Assembly: GCF_006715305.1 (NCBI RefSeq)
Contig: NZ_VFMY01000001.1
Location: 3,100,001-3,164,000, forward strand
Reading direction: 5' to 3'
Source of the DNA: Arthrobacter sp. SLBN-100
GTDB taxonomy: Bacteria; Actinomycetota; Actinomycetes; Actinomycetales; Micrococcaceae
Length of the DNA stretch: 64,000 nt
In this document: positions 63,623 to 64,000 of the stretch, piece by piece
Layout of the letters: each line of letters opens with the position of its first letter
Numbering within the stretch: position 1 is the stretch's first letter
Program-made: the position numbers and the translations under genes
Notes under the pieces: model-generated
What the model saw: only the letters and a program-made list of their open reading frames with translations
What the model was told of the DNA's origin: nothing
Database searches by the model: none

Positions 63623-63657
63623 TTGACACACTAGAATGGTAGTGCTTGTATGGTAGT
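63623..63657 (+). promoter_or_regulatory. promoter and tandem 8-bp repeats upstream of the MHS transporter
   Basis: TTGACA (63623-63628) with TTGTAT (63646-63651) is a candidate promoter, 17-bp spacer. ATGGTAGT occurs at 63636-63643 and again at 63650-63657, flanking the -10, spaced 14 bp, and may be the GntR site. Confidence 0.45.
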
Positions 63658-63743
63658 CGAACGTGCTGTCGGTCACTGTTGCAGACCGCCAACGTCCCCC
63701 CGTTTGATCCCCTTCGTTCGCATCGCCTGCAAAGGAGCACCTG

Positions 63744-64000
63744 ATGACCGAAAGCATTGCGCCCCCCAACACCAGGAAGGAATCCCGGTCAACCCGGGAC
63801 CTTGCCAAAGTTGCCGTATCCGGCTGGCTGGGAACGGCTATGGAGTTCATGGACTTCCAGCTGTATTCGCTGGCAGCAGCCATTGTCTTCAACAAGCTCT
63901 TCTTCCCCGACGTCAGCCCGGTCATCGGCCTCATCGCCGCCATGGCAACCTACGGTGTAGGCTACGTTGCCCGTCTTGCGGGTGCCGTTTACTTCGGCCG
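63744..64000 (+). CDS. MFS transporter, MHS family (5' part)
   Basis: The first 85 codons of a metabolite:H+ symporter, cut by the window edge. The start ATG at 63744 has AAAGGAG 6 nt upstream. 'GWLGTAMEFMDFQLYSLAAA' (about residues 27-46) matches the first helix of MHS carriers ('GxxxExxDFxxY'), and 'FNKLFFPDVSP' follows. It is divergent from a GntR regulator. Confidence 0.85.
   Translation, partial: MTESIAPPNTRKESRSTRDLAKVAVSGWLGTAMEFMDFQLYSLAAAIVFNKLFFPDVSPVIGLIAAMATYGVGYVARLAGAVYFG

Noticed and set aside
1..64000. CRISPR arrays, tRNA or rRNA genes, prophage
   Set aside because: No regularly spaced repeats, no cloverleaf or rRNA-like stretches and no phage structural genes were seen.

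Overview
The window is 64 kb of high-G+C DNA (roughly two thirds G+C). It carries FadR-type GntR, LacI, PucR and IclR-like regulatory features, DUF3500 and hydantoinase genes and many organic-acid transporters. This points to a soil actinobacterium of the Micrococcaceae (Arthrobacter / Pseudarthrobacter / Paenarthrobacter type). I see no rRNA, tRNA, CRISPR array or phage genes. The only informational genes are rlmN and a RelA/SpoT-type alarmone synthetase. Almost everything else is accessory carbon catabolism in compact, separately regulated islands.

Region 1 (1-10045) is a sugar-acid island. A FadR-type regulator diverges from an operon encoding a lipoprotein sugar-binding protein, two ABC permeases (no ATPase), D-galactonate dehydratase, KDPG/KDPGal aldolase, a PfkB keto-deoxy-sugar kinase and a ManD-type dehydratase, with a BASS-family symporter downstream. 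Together they convert aldonates to pyruvate and glyceraldehyde-3-phosphate. rlmN follows.

Region 2 (11470-18556) is a minus-strand operon: MFS transporter, lerK, eryI, eryH, oiaC, apnO. It is controlled by a divergent FadR-type regulator with a perfect 14-bp palindrome on the promoter. The gene set matches the non-phosphorylating D-apionate route: apionate, 3-oxo-isoapionate, L-erythrulose, then D-erythrose-4-phosphate.

Region 3 (18775-26472) contains an alpha/beta hydrolase, an FAH-family hydrolase, an FAD aromatic hydroxylase and a DUF3500 protein. They converge on a quercetin-2,3-dioxygenase-like bicupin that diverges from a type-B carboxylesterase. I read this as a possible flavonol/polyphenol degradation island, and it is the best candidate here for an undescribed pathway.

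Region 4 (26654-34164) has a LacI regulator, an ABM-domain protein and gluconokinase diverging from a SAF-domain NAD(P) oxidoreductase, a TRAP transporter (DctP plus fused DctQM) and a beta-hydroxyacid dehydrogenase. A scar of two broken genes (34215-34712) follows.

Region 5 (34728-51048) is nitrogen- and amide-linked. It holds a Gfo/Idh/MocA and an FAD amine-oxidase-like pair, hyuA, hyuB, an MHS transporter, a LacI regulator and hyuC (N-carbamoylase-like), tied together by three similar LacI-type operators. Next comes an amidohydrolase / MHS transporter / M20 peptidase operon with a divergent PucR regulator.

Region 6 (51110-64000) is mixed and partly decayed. It contains an alarmone synthetase, a frameshifted secreted esterase, remnants of a LysR gene, an IS110-like transposase and an MFS gene, a secreted protein of unknown function, an EamA exporter with an XRE-cupin regulator, and ribokinase. 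It ends with an aromatic-acid symporter behind a long inverted repeat, a GYD protein, a kynurenine-formamidase-like hydrolase, and a GntR regulator diverging from a transporter cut by the window edge.
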